Shown here: in pieces, positions 44,975 through 53,080 of the stretch
How the letters are laid out: each line of letters starts with the position of its first letter
How positions within the stretch are numbered: the stretch's first letter is position 1
Origin: JAGXTF01 sp040376005
Lineage (GTDB): Bacteria > Bacteroidota > Bacteroidia > NS11-12g > UBA955
Assembly: GCA_040376005.1 (NCBI GenBank)
Contig: JBEIRK010000001.1
Coordinates: 13,868-77,867, forward strand
Length of the DNA stretch: 64,000 nt
Reading direction: 5' to 3'
The notes under the pieces: model-generated
Seen by the model: the letters and a program-made list of their open reading frames with translations, nothing else
Told to the model about the DNA's origin: nothing
Databases searched by the model: none
Translations under genes and position numbers: made by a program

Positions 44975-45005
44975 CAATATTACTGTGACAAACTGTTAAA
45001 AGCAA
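44975..45005 (-). promoter_or_regulatory. Promoter of the exbB-exbD-exbD-tonB operon
   Basis: On the minus strand TTG (complement of 45003-45005), a 20-bp spacer and TAATATTG (44982-44975, one mismatch), giving a leader of about 27 nt to ATG 44942. Confidence 0.55.
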
Positions 45006-45173
45006 ATAACCAAATTGTTAAGGCGGTCTAATTTACCCTTTAAAAGGTAAAGTGACAAGGCGAAGACAAATTGAAATTTAATGTTCATCATGTAGAAGGT
45101 GGAGTTTGTCAACAAAAACTCATCATCTGATGAAAAATATGTCTATCCGCTGTAAAATTGAAGCAGAAATCAC

Positions 45174-47189
45174 ATGAAAAAAGGAATTTGGATATTTGTA
45201 CTCTTAGTGTTGCTTGTTGGTGGCGGTTATTTTGCTTGGAAATGGTATTTCCAAAAGGGCGAATCTATCGATGCCTTCAAACTGGTGCCTGCTGATGCGG
45301 TGTTTGTAGTTCAGACAGACGAACCTGTTGAGGGATGGAAAGAATTTAGCAAGAGTGCCATGTGGAACCATGTAAAGCAATTCAAACCCCTGGGTGAGAT
45401 TGGCAAAATGGCGGATGCACTTTCTGAAACCATAGAAGACAATGATCTTATATTCAGTGCATTTGGGAGCAGAAATGTGCTCATTAGCTTGCATGTAACT
45501 GCCAAAGATGATTATGACTTCTTGTATGTATGTGATATGAAAGAAGGCGCAAAATTTAGCACTGTAAAGGACGGCATTATTAAACTCTTATCAGCAGCTG
45601 GATTTGAGCATAAGGCAGGCGAAATTTCTGGACAAGAAACACATGCCTTTTACGATCCAAAAGACAAGAGCAGTCTGCATCTAGCATTTGTAGCAAATCA
45701 GCTCGTGTGTTCTTACAACACATCCATCTTTGAGGCTTCTATCAAACAAAAAGATAGCGGTTATTTCAATAAAGACGAACTGTTCTCCGAAATCGCATCA
45801 TCTACACCTCAAGATGGCATGTGTTGCATCTACCTGAACCATGCAGCAGTGCCAAACTACCTCGGTGTATATATGGACGACATCAGCAGCATGAAAGGAT
45901 TGTTCTCTTCCATGTTCTATACTGGATTGAGTGTTGGATTCGAAGAGGATGATTTGGCTTTCAAAGGATATACCAGTATAAACGACAGCATGAGCAGTCA
46001 AATCCGCGCACTGCATAGATCGGGAAAAAGCAATACCCATGCACAAACTGTTTTTTCAGAAAACACTGCCTTTATGCTCAGTATGGGTTTTCAGAGTTTT
46101 GGCAAATTCTATGAAAACCTAAAAGATGTAATGAAAGAAGATGCCGCATCTTGGGAACAGTTCAACAAAAAGAAAAAGACCATTGAAACCCTGCTTCGTT
46201 TTAAACTCGAGGAAGACCTCCTAGGCTGGATAGACGACGAGGTTTCCATAGCTCAATACGAACAAGAACGTATTATTGGAAGCAAAATCCACACGGTTGC
46301 TGCTATTAAACATTTGAGTGAGGAAAAAGCAAAAGAGAAACTCGGCAAATTGGAGAAAAGGCTCAAATTATTGGGCAAATTTCAAACAGCCAATTATAAG
46401 GATTACGAAATCCATTACATGGAAATACGAGGCTTGTTCCGCCTTCTATTTGGCAAACTTTTTGAGAAAATAGAAAAGCCGTATTACACCTTTATTGATG
46501 GGTATGTCGTGTTCTGTGATGACCCTACTACCCTATTGAAAACCATTGATGACCATATTGCAGGGAAAACCTTAGCCAATTTAGAGGAATATAAGGATTT
46601 TGCAGGAGAATTCAAAGAAGAAAACACGCTTTCGGCTTGGCTTAACATGAAAAAATACTTTTTAAATCTGAAAGGTATTTTGGATGCCCCGAGCTATTCG
46701 GAATCATATACAAACCGTGAGTACATTATTTGCTTTCAGCAAATGGGCTTTCAGTTTATCCAAGAGGACAACCGCTTTGACACGCGCATGCGCATTCGCT
46801 TCAAAGAGCCCAATGAGTATGACCTAGAAATCACTGAGGGCAAGGCTATAGAGCTAGAGGAGCTAGAAGAACTCGATTCTATGAGTGATGCAGATGCCTT
46901 CATTCTCGAGCATATCACAGGGTCCGTGAAGAAGGAAATGTATGACAACGGTACTGTGAAATTCATTGCAGAAATGGAGAATGAAGTGCTGGACGGTCGT
47001 TATTTAGAATACTGGGAAAACGGCACATTAAAAATAAAGGGCAAGTACCGAAACGGTGAAAAATCCGGGAAGTGGTATTACTACAAAGAGGATGGAGAAT
47101 TGGAGAGAAAAGAGAAATTCAAGCGCGGTGCAGAGCCAGAAAGCGACATTTTAGAAGAACTCGAGTTGGAACCTGTTCCTATGGAATAA
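45174..47189 (+). CDS. DUF3352-like membrane-anchored protein with C-terminal MORN-like repeats
   Basis: Protein of 671 residues: an N-terminal membrane anchor (KKGIWIFVLLVLLVGGGYFAWKW, residues 2-24), a long DUF3352-like periplasmic region (about 35-560; DAFKLVPADAVFVVQTDEPVEGW is its typical start) and a C-terminal stretch with MORN/YwqK-type repeats (about 587-650; MYDNGTVKFIAEMENEVLDGRYLEYWENGTLKIKGKYRNGEKSGKWYYY broken into three units of about 20). The tail after them is acidic. It is divergent from exbB with a 231-bp gap. Role unknown; the repeats suggest contact with membrane or partners. Confidence 0.75.
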   Translation: MKKGIWIFVLLVLLVGGGYFAWKWYFQKGESIDAFKLVPADAVFVVQTDEPVEGWKEFSKSAMWNHVKQFKPLGEIGKMADALSETIEDNDLIFSAFGSRNVLISLHVTAKDDYDFLYVCDMKEGAKFSTVKDGIIKLLSAAGFEHKAGEISGQETHAFYDPKDKSSLHLAFVANQLVCSYNTSIFEASIKQKDSGYFNKDELFSEIASSTPQDGMCCIYLNHAAVPNYLGVYMDDISSMKGLFSSMFYTGLSVGFEEDDLAFKGYTSINDSMSSQIRALHRSGKSNTHAQTVFSENTAFMLSMGFQSFGKFYENLKDVMKEDAASWEQFNKKKKTIETLLRFKLEEDLLGWIDDEVSIAQYEQERIIGSKIHTVAAIKHLSEEKAKEKLGKLEKRLKLLGKFQTANYKDYEIHYMEIRGLFRLLFGKLFEKIEKPYYTFIDGYVVFCDDPTTLLKTIDDHIAGKTLANLEEYKDFAGEFKEENTLSAWLNMKKYFLNLKGILDAPSYSESYTNREYIICFQQMGFQFIQEDNRFDTRMRIRFKEPNEYDLEITEGKAIELEELEELDSMSDADAFILEHITGSVKKEMYDNGTVKFIAEMENEVLDGRYLEYWENGTLKIKGKYRNGEKSGKWYYYKEDGELERKEKFKRGAEPESDILEELELEPVPME

Positions 47190-47212
47190 AATTCCATTCC
47201 TGGCTCTAAGTA

Positions 47213-47788
47213 CTAGGGTTCAATTTCGTCATCTGGTGGTGGCGGTCCGTGATGTGGTGGCGGACCTCCTGGTCCTCCAGGTTTGCCTTTTTTACCGGGT
47301 TTCTTGCCGCCGGGGCCTCTCCCATCCGGGCCTTTGCCACCCGCTTTTTTGATGAGTTCATGCTGTACTTCTTTTTCTACTCGTGGAAGAATGACGATTT
47401 TTTTAACCGGAATGGCTGTTTTTAACTTCTCTGAATAGGTGCTAAAAAGATCTACCTCTGTTTTTCTCAGCGCAATAGCATCCGCCAAAAACAGATTGGC
47501 TTCATCCTCGGTGAGGTCTTCAGGTTTTTTATCTTTCCATTTCTTTTTGAACGCCTTGCGGGCTTCTTTAAGCTTCAATTGATATTCATCATAGATAGGA
47601 AAGAACTTTTCTGTTTCGGTCTCAGTCAGTTCCAATTTTTGAATAAAAAGGTCGCGGCGCAACTTCTTCAATTCTTCTATTTTCGCCTTTTTGGCGCTAT
47701 CTTCAGTATTGGTTTTGGTTTGTGCCATGGCCTGCTGATTGACAGCGACACTTAGGCAGAGGAGCAGCATGCAGATTGTATTTTTCAT
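47213..47788 (-). CDS. Spy/CpxP-like periplasmic protein of an ECF sigma module
   Basis: Periplasmic protein of 191 residues counted from ATG 47788, which opens a signal peptide (KNTICMLLLCLSVAVNQQAMAQ). The helical middle (IEELKKLRRDLFIQKLELTETETEKFFPIYDEYQLKLKE) resembles Spy/CpxP-type proteins and matches what is often annotated as sensor of ECF sigma factor in Bacteroidota. The C-terminus is Gly/Pro/Lys/His-rich (GGPGGPPPHHGPPPPD) and may bind metal. It starts 1 bp after the stop of the anti-sigma gene, last of three genes. Confidence 0.78.
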   Translation of the reverse strand: MKNTICMLLLCLSVAVNQQAMAQTKTNTEDSAKKAKIEELKKLRRDLFIQKLELTETETEKFFPIYDEYQLKLKEARKAFKKKWKDKKPEDLTEDEANLFLADAIALRKTEVDLFSTYSEKLKTAIPVKKIVILPRVEKEVQHELIKKAGGKGPDGRGPGGKKPGKKGKPGGPGGPPPHHGPPPPDDEIEP

Positions 47789-47789
47789 A

Positions 47790-48308
47790 TCAAATCTCAA
47801 AAGGGTCAAACATACCATCATTGGTTTCGAGCACGATGAGTCCTGCATCTTCCAATTCTATGGCGATTTTGGTTTCTTTGGGTGTTAGGGAAGCGGTTTG
47901 GGGTGTTGAGGAAGTTTCTGTAGCGGTAATAGTTGCTTCGGCAATATCCTCATATATAGCAGCTACCAGGAGCTCTTCTACTTGATGATGGGGCAAGGGT
48001 GCCGCTTCTTCAACCGGTGTTGGCGCTGCAGGCTGAAGCACAGGGGCTTTGGCTACAGTGGGTGTTTGGGATTGGTTTTTTGTCAAAACAAACCAAGAAC
48101 TCACTGCAATAGCAGCGATAGTGGCAGCAACTGCGACATAGTCCCACACTGGGAATGTATTTCGCACCACCTTTAGTTTAGGCATTTCTTGAGGCTGCGA
48201 TTTAGATCCAGCACCTTGCATGCGCTGCATCAATTGGCTTTCGAAGTTTTCGAAATACCCTTCTGGCGCTTGAAATGGGGAATCAATTTTTTTATTATGA
48301 TCTTCCAT
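47790..48308 (-). CDS. Membrane-bound anti-sigma-like protein
   Basis: Protein of 172 residues: cytoplasmic N-terminus with FQAPEGYFENFESQLMQRM (residues 12-30, typical of Bacteroidota anti-sigma-like partners), a single membrane segment (56-75) and a periplasmic Pro/Ala/Thr-rich tail ending in a conserved-looking acidic stretch (ETNDGMFDPFEI). No zinc-binding anti-sigma motif. It lies 41 bp after the ECF sigma gene, so it most likely holds the sigma factor at the membrane. Assignment rests mainly on context. Confidence 0.68.
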   Translation of the reverse strand: MEDHNKKIDSPFQAPEGYFENFESQLMQRMQGAGSKSQPQEMPKLKVVRNTFPVWDYVAVAATIAAIAVSSWFVLTKNQSQTPTVAKAPVLQPAAPTPVEEAAPLPHHQVEELLVAAIYEDIAEATITATETSSTPQTASLTPKETKIAIELEDAGLIVLETNDGMFDPFEI

Positions 48309-48349
48309 AGGGTTGCTTCATATATTGGATGATAGAAAGAGTCATTGGT

Positions 48350-48904
48350 TTAAATGGCACGTTGAATTTGTTCCTCGATTTTTTTTACTGCGTGAAAATA
48401 GCTGGCTTTCAAAGCACCAACCGAGGTACCTGTAACTTCAGACATTTGCTCATAGGTTAGGTCTGCAAAGTATTTAAGATGAAAAACCAAGCGTTGTTTT
48501 TCAGGAAGATGGAGTAAGGCTTTTTGCAGTTTTCGTTGGATTTCATCTGCGGAAATATATGCACCAGAATCGATAATTTGGCCCAATTCTAGGGATGCAT
48601 TTTCCAAACTCAAATGCCCTCTTTTTTTGCGTAAGAGCATGAGGGCCTCATTGGTGGCGATGCGATAAATCCAAGTGTACAAAGCACAATCACCTCTAAA
48701 GGTAGCTAAATTTTCCCAAACGCGTATAAACGTAGTTTGTGCTGCGTCATCAGCATCATCATGCTCGATAACAATTCTGCGGACATGGTGATACACTTTA
48801 ACCTTAAATCGGCGCACAATTTCCATAAACACAGCCTGCCTATCGGAATAGGTTTGAATAGCTGCGGCTAGTTCGGAATCATGCAACTGAGGTAAATCCA
48901 ACAT
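48350..48904 (-). CDS. ECF-type RNA polymerase sigma factor
   Basis: Sigma-70 family factor of 184 residues with regions 2 and 4 only. Region 2: DDADDAAQTTFIRVWENLATFRGDCALYTWIYRIATNEAL (about 52-92) with the acidic 2.2 patch and the 2.4 stretch; region 4: LPEKQRLVFHLKYFADLTYEQMSEVTGTSVGALKASYFHAVKKI (about 137-180) is a normal helix-turn-helix. It heads a three-gene unit with a membrane anti-sigma-like protein and a Spy-like periplasmic protein, which suggests envelope-stress control. Confidence 0.92.
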   Translation of the reverse strand: MLDLPQLHDSELAAAIQTYSDRQAVFMEIVRRFKVKVYHHVRRIVIEHDDADDAAQTTFIRVWENLATFRGDCALYTWIYRIATNEALMLLRKKRGHLSLENASLELGQIIDSGAYISADEIQRKLQKALLHLPEKQRLVFHLKYFADLTYEQMSEVTGTSVGALKASYFHAVKKIEEQIQRAI

Positions 48905-48955
48905 GTACTTGCGAAGTTGGATTCAAAAAAACAGCTAAAGTTTAATTCGCTGTGG

Positions 48956-49972
48956 TCATTTTTTAAGACTGTCCAGTCTTGGGTGCATCAATGAGAACCA
49001 CCAGCGTGGAATAAGGGCAGGCAGAATTAGGCTTGCATAGCCACCGGGAAGCCGGGGTGAGTGTGGGAAACTCTGAAGTTGATAATAGGGCCTAGAAGCG
49101 ACGTGGTGGTGATCTGCATGTCTACTTAAATCAATTAAGAGATAGCGTGAAATCCAGGTGTCGCAATTCCAAGAATGGCCATGATTTACACGTTCTTTAG
49201 GATCACGTGTAAGTCCATAATGTTCAATATAATTGATATACTCCAACAAGAAATTAGAAAACACACAAGCGGCAAACCAGCACAAGGCAGCCGTTAGGCT
49301 TAGCGTAAAAACAAGTACCAAAAATATGAGCAACACAGTTAGGGTATCGCGGAGCAATAGATTCGACAAAGTCCATGCACTTTTATTCAGCTTTGTCAAA
49401 CGCTGCGATTCCGATTGGAAGGATTCAGAAATTTGGCCTTTTACAGTTCGCAAAACAAAGACATACAAGGATTCCCCGCGTTTTGCAGTGGCAGCATCCT
49501 CTTCTGTTGCTACAAATCGATGATGCACACGCAGGTGATGAATAAAGAAATAGAAATTGCCACAGCTTAATAGCAGCAACCTTCCGAAGAACTGCTTCAC
49601 AGGAGATGCTTTATGAATAAGATCATGGGCCACAATAATAGCCCCTGAACCCGCCTCAACAGCAGTGCTCAACACAGCACCTACCAAAGCAGCGCCGGAG
49701 AGCAGGCCCGAATTGATTCCAGAGAAGAACGTATATAACACACAGCCGTGGGCCAATACATGTATATAAAGAATGGCTTCTGGCAAAATGGCGTTCGTTG
49801 GACTGTGCTCGTTTCTTATATCCTTGCCTAGTAGCAATTCTGCGATAGCGAGCACGATCAAACTCAGCACAAAATTGAACCAAGCGTACATGCCACCCAT
49901 TGTATTCCCATAGAGGGTAGCGATGGCTGGCAGCAGGCTAAAAAGATATTTTATGTCCCTTTTTAAAAGCAT
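48956..49972 (-). CDS. AlkB-type membrane alkane/fatty-acid hydroxylase
   Basis: Integral-membrane di-iron enzyme of the AlkB family, about 338 residues. Histidine clusters are intact: HDLIHK, HHLRVHHR, NYIEHYGL and RHADHHH, which bind the two irons. AlkB proteins hydroxylate the end of medium-chain alkanes or related lipids; no rubredoxin gene lies in the window, so the electron donor must be elsewhere. The frame extends to a TTG at 50026, but the membrane segments begin at ATG 49972, which I use. Confidence 0.87.
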   Translation of the reverse strand: MLLKRDIKYLFSLLPAIATLYGNTMGGMYAWFNFVLSLIVLAIAELLLGKDIRNEHSPTNAILPEAILYIHVLAHGCVLYTFFSGINSGLLSGAALVGAVLSTAVEAGSGAIIVAHDLIHKASPVKQFFGRLLLLSCGNFYFFIHHLRVHHRFVATEEDAATAKRGESLYVFVLRTVKGQISESFQSESQRLTKLNKSAWTLSNLLLRDTLTVLLIFLVLVFTLSLTAALCWFAACVFSNFLLEYINYIEHYGLTRDPKERVNHGHSWNCDTWISRYLLIDLSRHADHHHVASRPYYQLQSFPHSPRLPGGYASLILPALIPRWWFSLMHPRLDSLKK

Positions 49973-50063
49973 GCACAATAATAAGAAAGTCGCATCAGGA
50001 CTGCAACTGCGCAAAAGAGAAAACAAAAAATAGTAGCTTTTTTAGGATATTTTAAAGAAATAA

Positions 50064-50093
50064 TTGATTCATTCGTGATTTTTTGTATTTTTG
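50064..50093 (+). promoter_or_regulatory. rplS promoter
   Basis: TTG at 50064-50066, 19-bp spacer and TATTTTTG at 50086-50093, 17 bp before ATG 50111. Confidence 0.68.
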
Positions 50094-50110
50094 CAGCCCA
50101 TTTCAAAGTC

Positions 50111-50458
50111 ATGAACCCGATTGTCAAAGCCATCACCCAAGAGTTTTTAAAAGCCGACACTCCCGAATTCAAAGCCGGAGACAGGGTTACTGTTTTCTAC
50201 AAAATTAAGGAAGGCAATAAAGAACGTATTCAGCAATTTCAGGGCGATGTTATCCAACGCCGCAATGCTGGAATTGAAGAAACATTCACTGTTCGCAAAA
50301 TTTCAAACGGTGTAGGTGTGGAGAGAATTTTCCCATTGCACAGTCCATTTATCGATAAGATTGAAGTGAATCGCAAAGGTAAAGTGCGTCGTGCACGTAT
50401 CTTCTACCTACGCAAAACCATTGGTAAGAAGTCACGTATCAAAGAAAGAAGGTCTTAA
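50111..50458 (+). CDS. rplS: 50S ribosomal protein bL19
   Basis: Large-subunit protein at the 30S-50S interface, 115 residues from ATG 50111: MNPIVKAITQEFLK, FKAGDRVTVFYKIKEGNKERIQQFQGDVI, and VERIFPLHSPFIDKIEV are diagnostic. The longer frame from 50075 is not used because it begins before the promoter's transcription start. Monocistronic: own promoter and terminator. Confidence 0.97.
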   Translation: MNPIVKAITQEFLKADTPEFKAGDRVTVFYKIKEGNKERIQQFQGDVIQRRNAGIEETFTVRKISNGVGVERIFPLHSPFIDKIEVNRKGKVRRARIFYLRKTIGKKSRIKERRS

Positions 50459-50477
50459 TTCTTTCGAAACAATATTC

Positions 50478-50504
50478 AAAGCCTTCCTCGGAAGGCTTTT
50501 TTTA
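50478..50504 (+). terminator. rplS terminator
   Basis: AAAGCCTTC / GAAGGCTTT stem with a CTCG loop and a run of T, 19 bp after the stop codon; the T run touches the end of the convergent gene. Confidence 0.85.
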
Positions 50505-51959
50505 TGGCTTATACTTGGCTCGAATCCAATAAAATCCGTGGAAGGAGTCTTGCACTTGAAGTTGGATAGAGTCACTAACCATGCCATTAAGAAGGTCGGG
50601 ATGATTGGTAATAAAACCTTGTGCCCCTTGTCGTATCCAACGGTTCCATTCTTCGGCATTGTCCGTTTCTTTATACCATGGATACCCTTTTGCATGCAAA
50701 TAATAAAAGTACACGCAGCCGGAAGGGTCAGGACCCACGATATAACTGGCATTGGCAGCATTTTTTAAAGCTCTGTCTCTAAATTCCTGTTTATAAAATG
50801 CCGCTGGAATGCGTCCATCCGCACCGCGCGACCAATTGTGAGATACGCGTGCAATGGCCCAAACAGGCGCCAAAAGCACCAATACCGCGAATATATTTTG
50901 CAACTTGTAATTGGCGTATTGAAGACCAACTGCGATACATATGGCCACAAAAGGCAAAAACACAATGGTGTAATAGCCATGATGAACGAACTGTTGCTGG
51001 AGCATTACATAATACGCCAATGCGCCAAACATACTAAAGGCCGTCACGACAGGCTTGCGTCGCAAGATTTGGTACACACCCCAAAAAGCAGGCAACAGCA
51101 GCGTGTACCCTACCCACGTTTCAGGCACATCCGATAGAAGATTTGAGGCGAACACCTTAAAGAAAGTGGCCCATGACTGAGGTGGACGCACTTCAGATAA
51201 GAACTCCCAAAGCCCATACATGGCGGTGAGTTGCTTCGCATACCACTGCCATACAAGCCCAGGAATGCAGGCAAGCAAACTCAAAAGAACGAAAGACGTA
51301 TTGCTTCTATTTAGGCGGAAACCATTTCGCTGAAATTGGCTTGCCGCTAGAGGGAATAAACACAGCAGAAACTGCAATTTCATCGCCCCGGCAAACCCAA
51401 GAAAGAGTGTTGTTACCAAAAAATACAGAAATTTTGGTGCCGCCTGATATTTGAGGCCAAAGCGCCAACCCCAAAGCATGGCAGTCAATGCTCCCAAATC
51501 GGGCACTGCATTTATACTGTGATAATAAAATTCCGGAATTCCCATGAAGGCGGCGGTGCCAAGCACTGCAAATGCGGTATCCAAACCATAGTGTAGGAGG
51601 ATATAAAACAAGGCTACCAGAGCAAGCAATGAAAGTCCTAAACTCAAGTATCTATGGGCCTGCTCTGAATATCCTACCCCTTTGTAAATGCATGCAAGCG
51701 TGTATTCATACGCAGGAAAAGCAGGTCCTGTAATTCCGGGTGTATTGTATCGTTTGTCAATTCGGGGAAGAAAGAGATTCATACTTTCTTCCGCATAATT
51801 GCGGGCAAGGGCAAGGCTATTGCATTGGCGCCACACATGATGGCCGCTGGCAGGTTGATTTAAAAATGGTGCATGAATCAATACCTGCACAAGGCATAAG
51901 ATCAAGAGGATTCTTGAACGCTGTAATGAACCTATACTACGAATAAGATCCAGTTTCAC
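50502..51959 (-). CDS. GT39-like (ArnT/PMT-type) membrane glycosyltransferase
   Basis: Integral membrane protein of 485 residues with about a dozen hydrophobic segments. The N-terminus HAPFLNQPASGHHVWRQCNSLALARNYAEE (first loop, acidic and aromatic) resembles the GT-C fold of ArnT and PMT enzymes, which move a sugar from undecaprenyl phosphate to lipid or protein; FYYHSINAVPDLGALTAMLWGW is a second typical loop with the conserved PD. Start is GTG 51959, overlapping the upstream stop as GTGA, so it is coupled to the SnoaL-like lipoprotein gene. Acceptor unknown. Confidence 0.78.
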   Translation of the reverse strand: MKLDLIRSIGSLQRSRILLILCLVQVLIHAPFLNQPASGHHVWRQCNSLALARNYAEESMNLFLPRIDKRYNTPGITGPAFPAYEYTLACIYKGVGYSEQAHRYLSLGLSLLALVALFYILLHYGLDTAFAVLGTAAFMGIPEFYYHSINAVPDLGALTAMLWGWRFGLKYQAAPKFLYFLVTTLFLGFAGAMKLQFLLCLFPLAASQFQRNGFRLNRSNTSFVLLSLLACIPGLVWQWYAKQLTAMYGLWEFLSEVRPPQSWATFFKVFASNLLSDVPETWVGYTLLLPAFWGVYQILRRKPVVTAFSMFGALAYYVMLQQQFVHHGYYTIVFLPFVAICIAVGLQYANYKLQNIFAVLVLLAPVWAIARVSHNWSRGADGRIPAAFYKQEFRDRALKNAANASYIVGPDPSGCVYFYYLHAKGYPWYKETDNAEEWNRWIRQGAQGFITNHPDLLNGMVSDSIQLQVQDSFHGFYWIRAKYKP

Positions 51960-52381
51960 CAAGTATGATCAATAATGATTTTGTGCCCCTGGGCTGTTTT
52001 ACGCGTAATAAGGCTAAAATAGCCCGAAGGAGTATCAGACACCCTTATGAGCTTCCAAGTGCCTGTAATATGTCCAAAATCATGCGCTGAATCCATAAAA
52101 TAGAGAGCATCTGTATTGAAAATCAAGGTTCCCATTGCTGTTTTGCCAGGATAATTCTTTTTGTAAGAATCCAAGGTAGCGCGCCAACCCTTCCTCACCC
52201 CTTTTTTACTAATAAACTGCATACTGCTGTCATTGTGATAGCCCTCCATAAATCCATCAATATCCCCTTTATTCCAAGCAGCAACCTGCTGTTCTAGCAG
52301 TTGTTTAAGTTCTGAAACTTGGGGTTTGATTTGACATTGGGTAAAGAGCAACAAAAAAGAGAAAGCCAAGAAAAAACGCAT
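51956..52381 (-). CDS. SnoaL-like (NTF2-fold) lipoprotein
   Basis: Lipoprotein of about 141 residues from ATG 52381 (two ATGs lie further upstream at 52396 and 52417): signal peptide with lipobox LLFTQC, then an NTF2/DUF4440-like domain (QVSELKQLLEQQVAAWNKGDIDGFMEGYHNDS...), with GHITGTWKLIR and IIDHTW as the closing strands. Such domains often bind a small ligand or stabilise a complex. No catalytic residues recognised. Confidence 0.72.
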   Translation of the reverse strand: MRFFLAFSFLLLFTQCQIKPQVSELKQLLEQQVAAWNKGDIDGFMEGYHNDSSMQFISKKGVRKGWRATLDSYKKNYPGKTAMGTLIFNTDALYFMDSAHDFGHITGTWKLIRVSDTPSGYFSLITRKTAQGHKIIIDHTW

Positions 52382-52426
52382 TCTTTGTAAGGACATGAAG
52401 TTAGAAAATATCTGCATGGATAGGAT

Positions 52427-53080
52427 TTAATTGTTCTTATTGTTTCCAAGGTCAAAGCGAAAACCGCAGTAAATCACATTATGATAGGCACCCGTGCTGT
52501 AGAAAATAGAATTGGAGGCGCCTATGGACCGAATAGAGTTAATGCTGTACTGAGATTCTATAAAAAAGCGTCCTAGATTTCCGGTTTTATATTCTGCAAA
52601 AGCAGCGCCCAATACGTTCACTTTTCTTAAATCTGTATCTAGATTTAGAATGACACCTTCTTTCTCAGTTGCCTGCAACAAATATGAGGTTCTAAATCCC
52701 AGTCCAAAAGAAAATTTATGATAGTACCTCACAATATAAATTGGGATATCAATGGATTGCATAATCATGTGAAAGGCACCATTTCCTGGATTTTCAGGAT
52801 CAAAGGGCCTTCTGCTGCCGCGAACAGAAAACTCAGCCCCACTGAGGTAGGACCAACCACCGCCCGAAGCAGCGCCAAGGCCTTGGCCCACAAGATATCC
52901 TACACCCATACCAAACTTATTGTACCCCGATGCATTGTCGCCGTCTATTTGACAAAAATTAGCACCAAGTCTTAGACCGCCATAGAATTGTCCTTTATCA
53001 AATTGCGCACTGAGTGTGGGGAAGGCTGAAAAAAAAAGTGCAAAACAGCAATAGTATTTCAAAATGCTCAGTTTTCTCAT
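52427..53080 (-). CDS. PorT-like outer-membrane beta-barrel protein
   Basis: Beta-barrel protein of 217 residues from ATG 53080 (a second ATG is 15 bp upstream): signal peptide (MRKLSILKYYCCFALFFSAFPTLSAQ) and a PorT-type barrel (FYGGLRLGANFCQIDGDNASGYNKFGMGVGYLVGQG). PorT family members include the type IX assembly protein, but many are unrelated small barrels; nothing here shows it belongs to the secretion system. It is divergent from the FAD oxidoreductase gene with a shared promoter palindrome. Confidence 0.78.
   Translation of the reverse strand: MRKLSILKYYCCFALFFSAFPTLSAQFDKGQFYGGLRLGANFCQIDGDNASGYNKFGMGVGYLVGQGLGAASGGGWSYLSGAEFSVRGSRRPFDPENPGNGAFHMIMQSIDIPIYIVRYYHKFSFGLGFRTSYLLQATEKEGVILNLDTDLRKVNVLGAAFAEYKTGNLGRFFIESQYSINSIRSIGASNSIFYSTGAYHNVIYCGFRFDLGNNKNN

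Noticed and set aside
47181..47197. Inverted repeat ATGGAAT-AAA-ATTCCAT at the end of the DUF3352-like gene
   Set aside because: AT-rich, short and without a T run; too weak to call a terminator.
52427..53080. Assignment as PorT of the type IX system
   Set aside because: The barrel family is broad; no link to the por/gld genes 50 kb away.
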